Source: an uncultured Collinsella sp. (lineage in GTDB: Bacteria; Actinomycetota; Coriobacteriia; Coriobacteriales; Coriobacteriaceae). From it: a DNA stretch of 8,402 nucleotides. Positions within the stretch are counted from its first letter, which is position 1. Each line of letters begins with the position of its first letter. Positions 1 to 5,906 of this stretch are shown here, piece by piece. The stretch is taken from contig CAUAGV010000069.1 in assembly GCA_958428675.1 (NCBI GenBank), positions 1-8,402 of the forward strand, read 5' to 3'. A program made the position numbers and the translations under genes. A model generated the notes under the pieces. The model searched no databases and was not told the DNA's origin. It saw only the letters and a program-made list of their open reading frames with translations.

Positions 1-1162
1 GGGCGGGTTGGCGCTTGCCGCGGTGTGTGGCGGCGTGCTGGCGGGAGTCTCGGTGCGGTCGCGTGCGTTTGCGCACCTGGTGGCTCCGGCACTGTCGTTT
101 GTAAAGGCGACGCCGGTTGCCTGCGTGGTGGTCCTGCTGCTCATTTGGTTGGGGTCGGCACGTGTGAGTATCGCGGCGGTCTTTTTGATGGCGCTGCCGG
201 GCGTATATTTCTCGCTGGTCGAGGGTTTGACGCAGGTTGATCAGTCACTGGAGCAGATGTTTCGTCTGCATGGAGTGCGGGGCTGGCGACTGTTTTGCGC
301 TCACACCTGGCGCGAAGTCCTGCCGTTTGTGCTTTCGTGCGCCCGCGCCGTGATCGGCATGAGTTGGAAGGCCGGTGTGGCGGCGGAGCTCATCGGCATG
401 GCGACGGGCACCGTGGGTGAGCGCATCTATCAGGCAAAGCTTTTGATTGAGACGGCAGATCTGCTGGCGTGGACCGTGTTGGTCGTGGCGGCATCGTGGG
501 CATGTGAGCGCGTGCTAGTGTGGCTGCTGCGGGTTTCGGGGCCCGTGGCGTGGCATGTTGCCGTGCGGGCGCATGGGCATGGATTGCGTGGGCGTGCGGG
601 CGGCCCTGCTGGCGATGGTGCTGCGGCGGAGCTTGCGTTCGCCGTGGGCGATCGCGCGCCCTGGGCTCCGGCGCTCGACGGACTGGTGCTTCGTGTGCCC
701 GCCGGTGGGCACACCTGCGTGATGGGCGCCTCGGGTGTGGGCAAGTCGACGTTGCTTGCGCTGGCGGCGGGGGAGTGCACGCCGTGTTCCATGGTGTTTC
801 AGGATGTGCGCCTGGTCGAGGACGTCTCTGCCCTGGATAACGTGCTGGTGTGCGCCGACGCGCGCGTGGATGCCTCGAGTGCTGCAGCCCTGTTGCGCCT
901 GCTGGTGCCGGGGGTCGATGTGCATGCTCGCGTGGCCGAGCTTTCGGGCGGGCAGCGCCGTCGCGTCGAGATCGCTCGAGCCCTGCTGTGCCCAGGCGAC
1001 GCGGTGATTCTGGACGAGCCCTTTACCGGTCTAGATACCGCTGCACGCGACGCATGCGCCGAGGTCGTGCTCGACTTGCTCGACGGTCGCATGCTGTTGC
1101 TTGCCACGCACGATGCCGTCGACGCTCAGGCCCTCAATATCTCGGATATCATCACGCTCTAA
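1..1162 (+). CDS. Fused ABC importer: SsuC/TauC-like permease plus ATPase, 5' end cut off by window
   Basis: The frame is open to the window edge, so the N-terminus is missing; residues are counted from the codon at 8. The first ~180 residues are hydrophobic and look like the later membrane segments of a BPD-type importer permease (nitrate/sulfonate/taurine class). They include an EAA-like coupling loop (about 82-108: GVRGW, then REVLPFVL). A short Gly/Ala/Arg-rich linker (about 185-215) leads into an ATPase domain with Walker A GASGVGKST (240-248), Q-loop FQD (264-266), signature LSGGQ (312-316), Walker B VILDEP (333-338) and the switch His in ATHD (366-369). All catalytic motifs are intact. 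Oddly, Walker A to Q-loop is only about 17 residues, roughly half the usual distance, so the beta-subdomain is shortened. Known family members import sulfonates, nitrate or thiamine precursors with a separate binding protein. The substrate here cannot be read. No clear terminator follows the stop codon. Confidence 0.85.
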   Translation, partial: GGLALAAVCGGVLAGVSVRSRAFAHLVAPALSFVKATPVACVVVLLLIWLGSARVSIAAVFLMALPGVYFSLVEGLTQVDQSLEQMFRLHGVRGWRLFCAHTWREVLPFVLSCARAVIGMSWKAGVAAELIGMATGTVGERIYQAKLLIETADLLAWTVLVVAASWACERVLVWLLRVSGPVAWHVAVRAHGHGLRGRAGGPAGDGAAAELAFAVGDRAPWAPALDGLVLRVPAGGHTCVMGASGVGKSTLLALAAGECTPCSMVFQDVRLVEDVSALDNVLVCADARVDASSAAALLRLLVPGVDVHARVAELSGGQRRRVEIARALLCPGDAVILDEPFTGLDTAARDACAEVVLDLLDGRMLLLATHDAVDAQALNISDIITL

Positions 1163-1214
1163 ATACTTACTCAGCAACAAAATGATCCGTTTTTTCTCCG
1201 TCCCCATGGGGTCG

Positions 1215-1264
1215 GGTATGGTATTCTATCTGCGGGGTAATACTTAGGAATACCAAGTAATACC
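1215..1264. promoter_or_regulatory. Putative operator: cluster of TAC-type half-sites upstream of the antitoxin gene
   Basis: The stretch carries GGTAT at 1215 and 1220, GGTAATACTT at 1236-1245, GGAATACC at 1247-1254 and AAGTAATACC at 1255-1264. GGTATTC (1220-1226) and GAATACC (1248-1254) form a perfect 7-bp inverted repeat. GGTAATACTT and AAGTAATACC form a 10-bp inverted repeat with one mismatch. The two rightmost ATACC copies start 10 bp apart, and the two GTAATAC copies 20 bp apart, so several sites lie on one helix face. Ribbon-helix-helix antitoxins commonly bind such short repeated half-sites at their own promoters, so autoregulation by the downstream RelB/DinJ-like protein is the likely role. 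That binding is inference; no convincing -35/-10 pair was identified. Confidence 0.5.
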
Positions 1265-1285
1265 AACGCCGTAGAAACACACTCC

Positions 1286-1344
1286 AGATGCGGGCCAATC
1301 GGGTTGCCTTCACAGCCCGTCGCCCAGCCGCATGGCCCGCATCT
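1286..1344 (+). promoter_or_regulatory. 12-bp inverted repeat in the antitoxin leader
   Basis: AGATGCGGGCCA (1286-1297) is repeated in perfect inverted form as TGGCCCGCATCT (1333-1344), with a 35-nt spacer. The spacer holds a further small CGGG/CCCG pairing (1300-1303 with 1316-1319). In RNA this gives a GC-rich two-tier hairpin ending about 23 nt before the ribosome site. No run of T follows, so it is not an intrinsic terminator. It matches no riboswitch class that I recognise. It could be an mRNA-stabilising or translation-controlling leader, or the footprint of a repeat element. Confidence 0.5.
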
Positions 1345-1378
1345 ATCCGCACCACCGTCGTTTCAAAAAGGAAGCGCC

Positions 1379-1582
1379 ATGGCAGAACACATGACCCCGG
1401 TTGTCGCGAAGGTCTTGCCCGAGGAAAAGGCGGCCTTCGCGGCGGCAACCCAGCTCGTAGGTACCACGCCGTCCAACGCCATCCGCATGTTTATCGCCGC
1501 GTTCAATCGCTGCGGCACCTTTCCGTTCGACATTTCGCCCAACGGGGCCTTTGGCACTGCGCCCGATTCTCATCAACAATGA
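1379..1582 (+). CDS. RelB/DinJ-family antitoxin, solitary (67 aa)
   Basis: This is a small ribbon-helix-helix type protein. The N-terminal strand region VVAKVLPEEKAAFAAA resembles the DinJ pattern of a beta strand followed by a Lys/Ala-rich helix. TTPSNAIRMFIAAFNR (residues about 29-44) corresponds to the second helix of RelB/DinJ proteins, and GTFPFDISPN (46-55) is the characteristic family tail (compare the LPFD element in DinJ). The ATG at 1379 is chosen because AAAGGAAG (1367-1374) lies just upstream; the frame is open further left but without a good ribosome site. Antitoxins of this family neutralise RelE/YafQ-type mRNA interferases and repress their own operon. No toxin gene follows: the next gene is a membrane protease behind a long inverted repeat. 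It is therefore either orphan, a relic of a toxin-antitoxin pair, or a regulator acting elsewhere. Confidence 0.75.
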   Translation: MAEHMTPVVAKVLPEEKAAFAAATQLVGTTPSNAIRMFIAAFNRCGTFPFDISPNGAFGTAPDSHQQ

Positions 1583-1595
1583 CTGTCCGAAACTG

Positions 1596-1653
1596 CCGGC
1601 ACTTGGGGACGTTCCTTTTCTGCCGGCAGTTAAGGAACGTCCCCAAGTGCCGG
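1596..1653. repeat. Long perfect inverted repeat (22-nt arms) with palindromic centre
   Basis: The left arm at 1596-1617 begins CCGGCACTTGGGGACG and ends TTCCTT. The right arm at 1632-1653 is its exact reverse complement. The 14-nt centre contains the 10-bp palindrome CTGCCGGCAG (1620-1629), so the whole 58-nt unit is nearly self-complementary. CTGCCGGCA also occurs directly at the left boundary (1593-1601). It begins 13 nt after the antitoxin stop and ends 5 nt before the ribosome site of the protease gene. The four Ts after it (1655-1658) are a weak tract, so it could act as an inefficient terminator or an mRNA stabiliser. A paired-arm design like this is typical of dispersed REP/REPIN-type elements mobilised by REP-associated tyrosine transposases; that identity is an inference. 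Confidence 0.85.
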
Positions 1654-1670
1654 GTTTTGAGGAGGTTGGC

Positions 1671-2582
1671 ATGCTCAATGCGATGATTTGGGCGCTTGCC
1701 TGTTTTGGCGTTGTCGCGGCAGATATTGCCCTGAGCGCGGTTCTGTTTTCAGTTCTCGATGCCGTGTCGGTGCTGACGGGCTATCCGATCGACAATCTCG
1801 ATATCCAATGGTTCCAGGCTGCCGCTCAGACGGCGTCGTTTTTGATGGCGCTGCTGTGGTGGCGTTATCTGTGGCCGCGCTCGTTTATGGCGCGCTGGCA
1901 GGGTGAGCGCCCGCTTAGCGGGGGAGCGCGTGGGGCGTGGAAACGCATCACCTGCGTTATCGTGATCGGCCTAGCCCTGCAGGTGGTCGTTGGCTACGTG
2001 ACTGACGCCGTGCTGTCACTGTTGCCCGATGCCGCGGCCGACTACAGCGAGCTCGTCGAGGAAACAGGCTTGGGCGATACCAACCTTCTTGCCGTCCTGA
2101 CCACGGTGCTCGGCGCCCCATTTTGTGAAGAGCTGCTGGTGCGCGGCATTATTTTTGAGTTCTCGCTCCGAGCGTTTAATCCGCAGTGCCGCCCACTTTG
2201 GAAGTGCCGGCGTCGTGTGAGCGCGCAGAGTGGCGCCATGGTGCCCTGGGCGGCCCCAAGCACGTGGGGTATCGCCGCGGCGATTGTGCTGCAGGCGGCG
2301 ATCTTCGGTTTTATGCATATGAATTGGGTACAGGGTTGCTACGCGGGTGCCGCCGGCCTCATCTTTGGTTGGGTGCTCGTGACGACCGGAAAGCTCCGCT
2401 ACACGATCCTGCTGCACTTTGCCTTTAATGCCGGGTCGTATTTCATGACGTTGCTCTGGTTTGTGAACACACCGTTCGACGTGATAATCACGGTCGCTAT
2501 CGCCGGCGTCATCCTCGTTGAGGCAATGCGCTCGCTGCGCCACGCGTGTGGGATGGACGCAGCGAGCGCACCGCTGCCCTAG
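1671..2582 (+). CDS. CPBP-family intramembrane metalloprotease (303 aa)
   Basis: This is a polytopic membrane protein with the three conserved CPBP (CAAX protease/Abi, Pfam Abi/Rce1-like) motifs: FCEELLVRG with catalytic Glu153-Glu154 and Arg158; FGFMH with His216; and HFAFN with His249 and Asn253. Hydrophobic segments lie at about 5-35, 48-66, 92-118, 137-151, 200-217, 222-238, 246-265 and 268-286. All expected catalytic residues are present, so an active intramembrane protease is likely. Bacterial members serve in bacteriocin self-immunity, in prenyl-protein-like processing, or in unknown roles. The ATG at 1671 is chosen because GAGGAGG (1659-1665) sits 5 nt upstream. An in-frame extension to 1551 would translate through the inverted repeat and was rejected. 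The insertion between motifs 1 and 2 (about 165-200, Cys/Arg-rich) is somewhat long. The neighbouring genes do not reveal a substrate. Confidence 0.88.
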   Translation: MLNAMIWALACFGVVAADIALSAVLFSVLDAVSVLTGYPIDNLDIQWFQAAAQTASFLMALLWWRYLWPRSFMARWQGERPLSGGARGAWKRITCVIVIGLALQVVVGYVTDAVLSLLPDAAADYSELVEETGLGDTNLLAVLTTVLGAPFCEELLVRGIIFEFSLRAFNPQCRPLWKCRRRVSAQSGAMVPWAAPSTWGIAAAIVLQAAIFGFMHMNWVQGCYAGAAGLIFGWVLVTTGKLRYTILLHFAFNAGSYFMTLLWFVNTPFDVIITVAIAGVILVEAMRSLRHACGMDAASAPLP

Positions 2583-4714
2583 TTGCGACGCCCGCCTCCG
2601 TTGGCGCCCTGACGCCCCTGGGCCGCGCGATTACGCCCGGCAGTGTTCTGTGCACGCGACATGCCGCCGTGCCCCTTGCTGCCTTTGGGTCCCTTGCCGC
2701 CAGCACCGCCGTGGGCCTTGCCGCCCTTCTTGCCGGTGCCATGCCCACCGCCAGCAGACGTCTCGCCCGGGCGCGGCGGCACGGGGCGGATTAGACAGTG
2801 TTTGGTGTAGCCGATCAGGTCATGACGTCCGGCTTTTTCCAGCGCCTCGCGTACCAGCTTGTAGTTCTCGGGTTTGCGATACTGGATGAGCGCACGCTGC
2901 ATGGCCTTTTCGTGCGGGTCGCGCGCCACATAGATCGGCTCCATGGTGCGTGGGTCCACGCCGGTGTAGTACATGCAGGTCGACATGGTGGACGGTGTGG
3001 GGTAGAAGTCCTGCACCTGTTCGGGCATGTAGCCCATGTCGCGTACGGCCTCGGCCAGGTCCACAGCTTCCTTCATCGTTGAACCGGGGTGGCTCGAGAT
3101 TAGGTATGGCACTACGTACTGCTTGAGTCCGTATTCGCGGTTCAAGCGTTCAAATTTACGGCAGAACGCGTCGTAGACGGCGCGGCTCGGCTTGCCCATT
3201 ACGGAGAGCACCGCGTCGCTCACATGCTCGGGCGCTACGCGCAGTTGGCCCGAGACATGGTGCTCCAGCAGCTCGCGCAAAAACTCGTCCGAGGCGTCGG
3301 CCATGGTGTAGTCAAAGCGGATGCCGCTGCGGACGAAGACCTTTTTGACGCCCGGCAGCTGGCGCAGGTCGCGCAGCAGCTGCGTGTAGCCGCTCTCGTC
3401 GACCACCATGTTTTTGCATACGCTCGGCCACAGGCAGCGCTTGTTCTTGCACACGCCGTGCTTGAGCTGCTTGTCACAGGCCGGGCGGCTAAAGTTAGCC
3501 GTCGGTCCGCCCACGTCGTTGATGTAGCCCTTAAACTCGGGATCGCGCGTGAGCAGCTCGGCCTCGCGCATGATCGAGTCGTGGCTGCGCATCTGCAGTA
3601 CGCGGCCCTGGTGGAAGGTGAGGGCGCAAAACGAGCACTCGCCAAAACAGCCGCGGTTGGAGCTAATGGAAAATTTGATTTCGGCAAAGGCCGGTACGCC
3701 GCCCGCCGCGTCGTAGTCGGGATGCCAATCGCGGGCGTAGGGAAGCTCGGCCACCTCGTCCATCTCGTCGGTGGTGAGCGTCGCCGATGGCGGGTTCTGC
3801 ACCACATAGACGCTGTTGGGATAGGGCTCTACCAGGCGATGACCGGTGATGGGGTCCATATTCTGCTGCTGCACGTTAAAGCTGCGCGCGTAGTTGAGCT
3901 TGTCGGCGGTAAGGTCGTCCCAGCTGGGCAGCAGGTCGTAGTCGTAGACCTCGTCGAGCGAACCCGTGCGGTAGACGGTGCCGTTGATATAGGTGATCTG
4001 GTCGACGGGCAGTCCCGCGTCGAGCGCGTCGGCGATCTCGACGATCGCGTGCTCGCCCATGCCGTAGATGAGGATGTCGGCGCCCGAGTCGAGCAGTACC
4101 GAGCGCTTGAGCTTGTCCTGCCAGTAGTCGTAGTGGGCCAGACGGCGCAGGCTTGCCTCGATGCCGCCGATGATGATGGGGGCGTCCTTGAACGTCTGGC
4201 GGATGAGGTTACCGTAGACCGTGACGGCACGATTGGGACGGCGCCCCTCCTCGCCACCAGGGGTATAGGCGTCGGTATGGCGGCGGTGCTTGGTCACCGA
4301 ATAGTGGTTGACCATGGAGTCCATGTTGCCGGCGCTGACCAAAAAGCCCAGACGCGGCTCGCCGAGCACGGTGATGCTGGCGGGGTCGGTCCAGTCGGGC
4401 TGGCAGATAATGCCCACTTTGTAGCCGTGCGCGTCGAGGACGCGGCTGATGATGGCCATGCCAAAGCTGGGGTGGTCCACGTAGGCGTCGCCGCAGATGT
4501 AGACGAAGTCGCACTGGTCCCAGCCACGCGCATCCATGTCGGCGCGGCTGACGGGGAGGAACTTGTCGCGGCCCGGACGCCAGGGGCGTGAGGGCGCTGC
4601 TGAGGCATGCGTGGGTCGCGAGCCCTGCGCCTTGCCGCCGCGCTTTTGCTGCTGGCCCTGTTTGCCCTGCTGTCCGCGTTGGCTGTTCTGAGCGTGCTGA
4701 GGCTTTTTTGCCAC
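2579..4714 (-). CDS. ygiQ: YgiQ-family radical SAM protein (711 aa)
   Basis: The radical SAM [4Fe-4S] motif CFGECSFC (Cys356, 360, 363) follows an N-terminal YgiQ domain (about 55-330) containing the recognisable stretches CDFVYICGDAYVDHPSFG and PIIIGGIEASLRRLAHYDYW. Downstream of the SAM motif lie NDVGGPTANF, a four-cysteine cluster (Cys413, 422, 427, 433) that may hold an auxiliary metal site, SGIRFDY, APEHVSD and DFYPTPSTMSTCMYYTG, all typical of this conserved but biochemically uncharacterised family. A GTG start at 4714 is chosen because GGGAGG (4719-4724, minus strand) lies 4 nt upstream; an in-frame extension to 4900 would read through the intergenic inverted repeat. Both ends carry low-complexity tails: Gln/Lys-rich (about 1-50) and Gly/Lys/His-rich (about 652-711). 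These are lineage additions of unknown role, perhaps nucleic-acid binding. The gene is monocistronic and divergent from the DUF1275 gene. Confidence 0.93.
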   Translation of the reverse strand: MAKKPQHAQNSQRGQQGKQGQQQKRGGKAQGSRPTHASAAPSRPWRPGRDKFLPVSRADMDARGWDQCDFVYICGDAYVDHPSFGMAIISRVLDAHGYKVGIICQPDWTDPASITVLGEPRLGFLVSAGNMDSMVNHYSVTKHRRHTDAYTPGGEEGRRPNRAVTVYGNLIRQTFKDAPIIIGGIEASLRRLAHYDYWQDKLKRSVLLDSGADILIYGMGEHAIVEIADALDAGLPVDQITYINGTVYRTGSLDEVYDYDLLPSWDDLTADKLNYARSFNVQQQNMDPITGHRLVEPYPNSVYVVQNPPSATLTTDEMDEVAELPYARDWHPDYDAAGGVPAFAEIKFSISSNRGCFGECSFCALTFHQGRVLQMRSHDSIMREAELLTRDPEFKGYINDVGGPTANFSRPACDKQLKHGVCKNKRCLWPSVCKNMVVDESGYTQLLRDLRQLPGVKKVFVRSGIRFDYTMADASDEFLRELLEHHVSGQLRVAPEHVSDAVLSVMGKPSRAVYDAFCRKFERLNREYGLKQYVVPYLISSHPGSTMKEAVDLAEAVRDMGYMPEQVQDFYPTPSTMSTCMYYTGVDPRTMEPIYVARDPHEKAMQRALIQYRKPENYKLVREALEKAGRHDLIGYTKHCLIRPVPPRPGETSAGGGHGTGKKGGKAHGGAGGKGPKGSKGHGGMSRAQNTAGRNRAAQGRQGANGGGRRN

Positions 4715-4982
4715 GATCCCTCCCGGTGTTTGTATGCTGCACGTAATTGTAACCAGTCTTTTTGGGACGGAGCTAAAAAGACTGGTGGAGTACATGGGCT
4801 GGCGGATCGGCGTGTCGATGCGGGTGTCGGCGCCGCGCCCGCCGTTTGTTTCCAGACTGTGTATCCGCGCGTTGGGGAACTCGTCTCGCGCGCATGCCAT
4901 GTTGTCAATGGGTTACAGTATGAACGGCGGCTATGTTTCCGCCAACGCACGAGAGAGTCGTCAACAAGGAGGATGCACGACG
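4715..4982. promoter_or_regulatory. Divergent ygiQ / DUF1275 intergenic region with an 11-bp inverted repeat
   Basis: These 268 nt must hold the promoters of both divergent genes. CCAGTCTTTTT (4753-4763) and AAAAAGACTGG (4775-4785) form a perfect 11-bp inverted repeat around an 11-nt loop. The T and A runs lie on the inside of the stem, so this is not a standard intrinsic terminator in either direction. It sits about 40 nt upstream of the ygiQ start, where a repressor site could cover that promoter. On the minus strand TACAAT lies just inside the repeat as a possible -10 box, but no good -35 partner was found. On the plus strand TTGTCA (4902-4907) is a possible -35, again without a clear -10 box. 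Confidence 0.45.
4719..4724 (-). promoter_or_regulatory. Ribosome binding site deciding the ygiQ GTG start
   Basis: Read on the minus strand, GGGAGG is followed by GATC and then the GTG at 4714-4712. No ATG in this frame upstream has a comparable site, so this fixes the start and shortens the protein by 62 residues relative to the longest open frame. Confidence 0.75.
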
Positions 4983-5699
4983 ATGCAGCGTGCCAAGCAG
5001 ATATCGGAGTCTATTGAGCTGGGCATCATCTTGGCGCTCGCCGGTGGCTTTATGGACGTTTATTCGTACATTGGGCGCGACCATGTTTTCGCCAACGCGC
5101 AGACGGGCAACATCCTGCTCGTGGGCGTGAGCATCTCGGAAGGCAACTGGGCGCTCGCGGGACGCTATTTCTTCCCTGTGGTGTCGTTTGCCGTGGGCAT
5201 TATGCTTGCCGACCTGGTTCACGAGCGGTTTGGCAGTGTGATTCACTGGCGCCAGGTGACGGTGTTCTTTGAAGCCGTTATCTTGCTGGGCGTGAGCTTT
5301 ATTCCCGGTGGCGATTTCAACCTGCTCGCCAACTGCCTCACTTCGTTTGCCTGCGGTATGCAGGTCGAGAGCTTCCGCAAGATCCACGGTCACGGCATCG
5401 CCACGACCATGTGCATCGGCAACTTGCGCAACGCGCTGCAAAACGTGGACGATTACATCATCACCCACAGGCGCGGCTTTTTGGAAAACGGCCTGCTGTA
5501 CTTTGGCGTGATCTTTACCTTTGTGTTTGGCGCCGTGTTGGGCAACTGGTGTATTGAACGCATGGGCCTGTACGCCATTGCGGTGGCGAGCGTGCTGCTG
5601 TTTGTTGCGTTTGCCATCATGTTCATCGACCGCGAGCGCGACTTGCGTTTTCGCTGGAAGGTTGCAGCCGAGGCTTGGAAAGAGGGCTGTCGAAAGTAA
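4983..5699 (+). CDS. YoaK/DUF1275-family membrane protein (238 aa)
   Basis: A small polytopic membrane protein of about the usual family length. Family hallmarks are GGFMDVYSYIGRDHVFANAQ followed by TGN (residues 21-43) in the first helix and loop, and CGMQVESFRK...ATTMCIGNLRN (124-150) in the second half, an internal pseudo-repeat typical of DUF1275. Hydrophobic helices lie at about 12-30, 62-80, 92-108, 113-127, 168-190 and 195-215. The ATG at 4983 is chosen because AAGGAGG (4966-4972) lies 10 nt upstream. An ATG at 4973 also follows the site closely but is in another frame that stops at 5017. The family has no established biochemical function; a transport role is often assumed. The C-terminus is basic and cytosolic-looking. 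The gene ends in its own terminator and is probably transcribed alone. Confidence 0.88.
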   Translation: MQRAKQISESIELGIILALAGGFMDVYSYIGRDHVFANAQTGNILLVGVSISEGNWALAGRYFFPVVSFAVGIMLADLVHERFGSVIHWRQVTVFFEAVILLGVSFIPGGDFNLLANCLTSFACGMQVESFRKIHGHGIATTMCIGNLRNALQNVDDYIITHRRGFLENGLLYFGVIFTFVFGAVLGNWCIERMGLYAIAVASVLLFVAFAIMFIDRERDLRFRWKVAAEAWKEGCRK

Positions 5700-5707
5700 C
5701 CGAATGC

Positions 5708-5730
5708 GGCAAAGGGGCTGTCCCTTTGCC
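5708..5730. repeat. Short hairpin just after the DUF1275 gene
   Basis: GGCAAAGGG (5708-5716) and CCCTTTGCC (5722-5730) are perfect 9-bp inverted arms around GCTGT. The hairpin starts 8 nt after the stop codon and precedes the intrinsic terminator. No T-run follows. Its GGGG-CTG-TCCC core recalls the GGGGAC core of the longer repeat at 1596-1653, which may indicate related dispersed hairpin elements. Confidence 0.65.
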
Positions 5731-5750
5731 AGATAGATCGATAATGGGGA

Positions 5751-5781
5751 GGGGACGGCCATCTCGGCCGCCCCCTTTTTT
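5751..5781 (+). terminator. Rho-independent terminator of the DUF1275 gene
   Basis: GGGGACGGCC pairs with GGCCGCCCC (5766-5774) around the loop ATCTC, with a single bulged A, and is followed by six Ts (5776-5781). A strong GC stem directly before a T-run, about 50 nt after the stop codon, is a classical intrinsic terminator. It also marks the edge between the GC-rich core and the AT-rich block. Confidence 0.9.
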
Positions 5782-5906
5782 GAGTCTTAAGCCTAAGGTG
5801 CATGTTTGTAATGACAAGATTTGACGTCAGCAAAGCGTGCTGCTTAAGGCTATAGAATAAAAATGTCATCTTTCTAGCTATAATTATTAGTTGAGGGGAT
5901 GGACAT
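5782..5906 (+). promoter_or_regulatory. AT-rich upstream region and probable promoter of the ABC exporter
   Basis: A perfect -10 hexamer TATAAT lies at 5879-5884, 22 nt before the ATG, but the -35 position (about 5853-5861) reads only as an A/T-rich stretch. A second possible start uses TTGACG (5821-5826), but the nearest TATAGA box is 24 bp away, which is too far for a standard promoter. The 8-bp palindrome TGACGTCA (5822-5829) overlaps it. GAGGGG (5893-5898) serves as ribosome site 8 nt before the ATG at 5907. Confidence 0.4.

Noticed and set aside
1202..1211. Perfect palindrome CCCCATGGGG after the importer gene
   Set aside because: It is too short and has no T-run after it, so it is not a supported terminator; the T-run at 1190-1195 lies before it on the plus strand.
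1551..1670. N-terminal extension of the protease gene
   Set aside because: It would translate through the inverted repeat and overlap the antitoxin gene, while the ATG at 1671 has an excellent ribosome site.
3224..4591. Long plus-strand open frame of 455 codons opposite ygiQ
   Set aside because: It is fully antisense to the conserved radical SAM gene, has no ribosome site, and its Val/Ala/Gly/Asp-rich sequence is what the complement of GC-rich coding sequence gives.
4715..4900. N-terminal extension of ygiQ to an upstream ATG
   Set aside because: The extension crosses the intergenic inverted repeat, looks unlike the family, and lacks a ribosome site; GTG 4714 has one.
4734..4982. N-terminal extension of the DUF1275 protein
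   Set aside because: The family begins near residue 1 of the shorter form, and AAGGAGG at 4966-4972 supports the ATG at 4983.
5822..5829. Palindrome TGACGTCA upstream of the exporter
   Set aside because: An 8-bp palindrome occurs by chance often enough, and no second copy or known regulator supports it as an operator.
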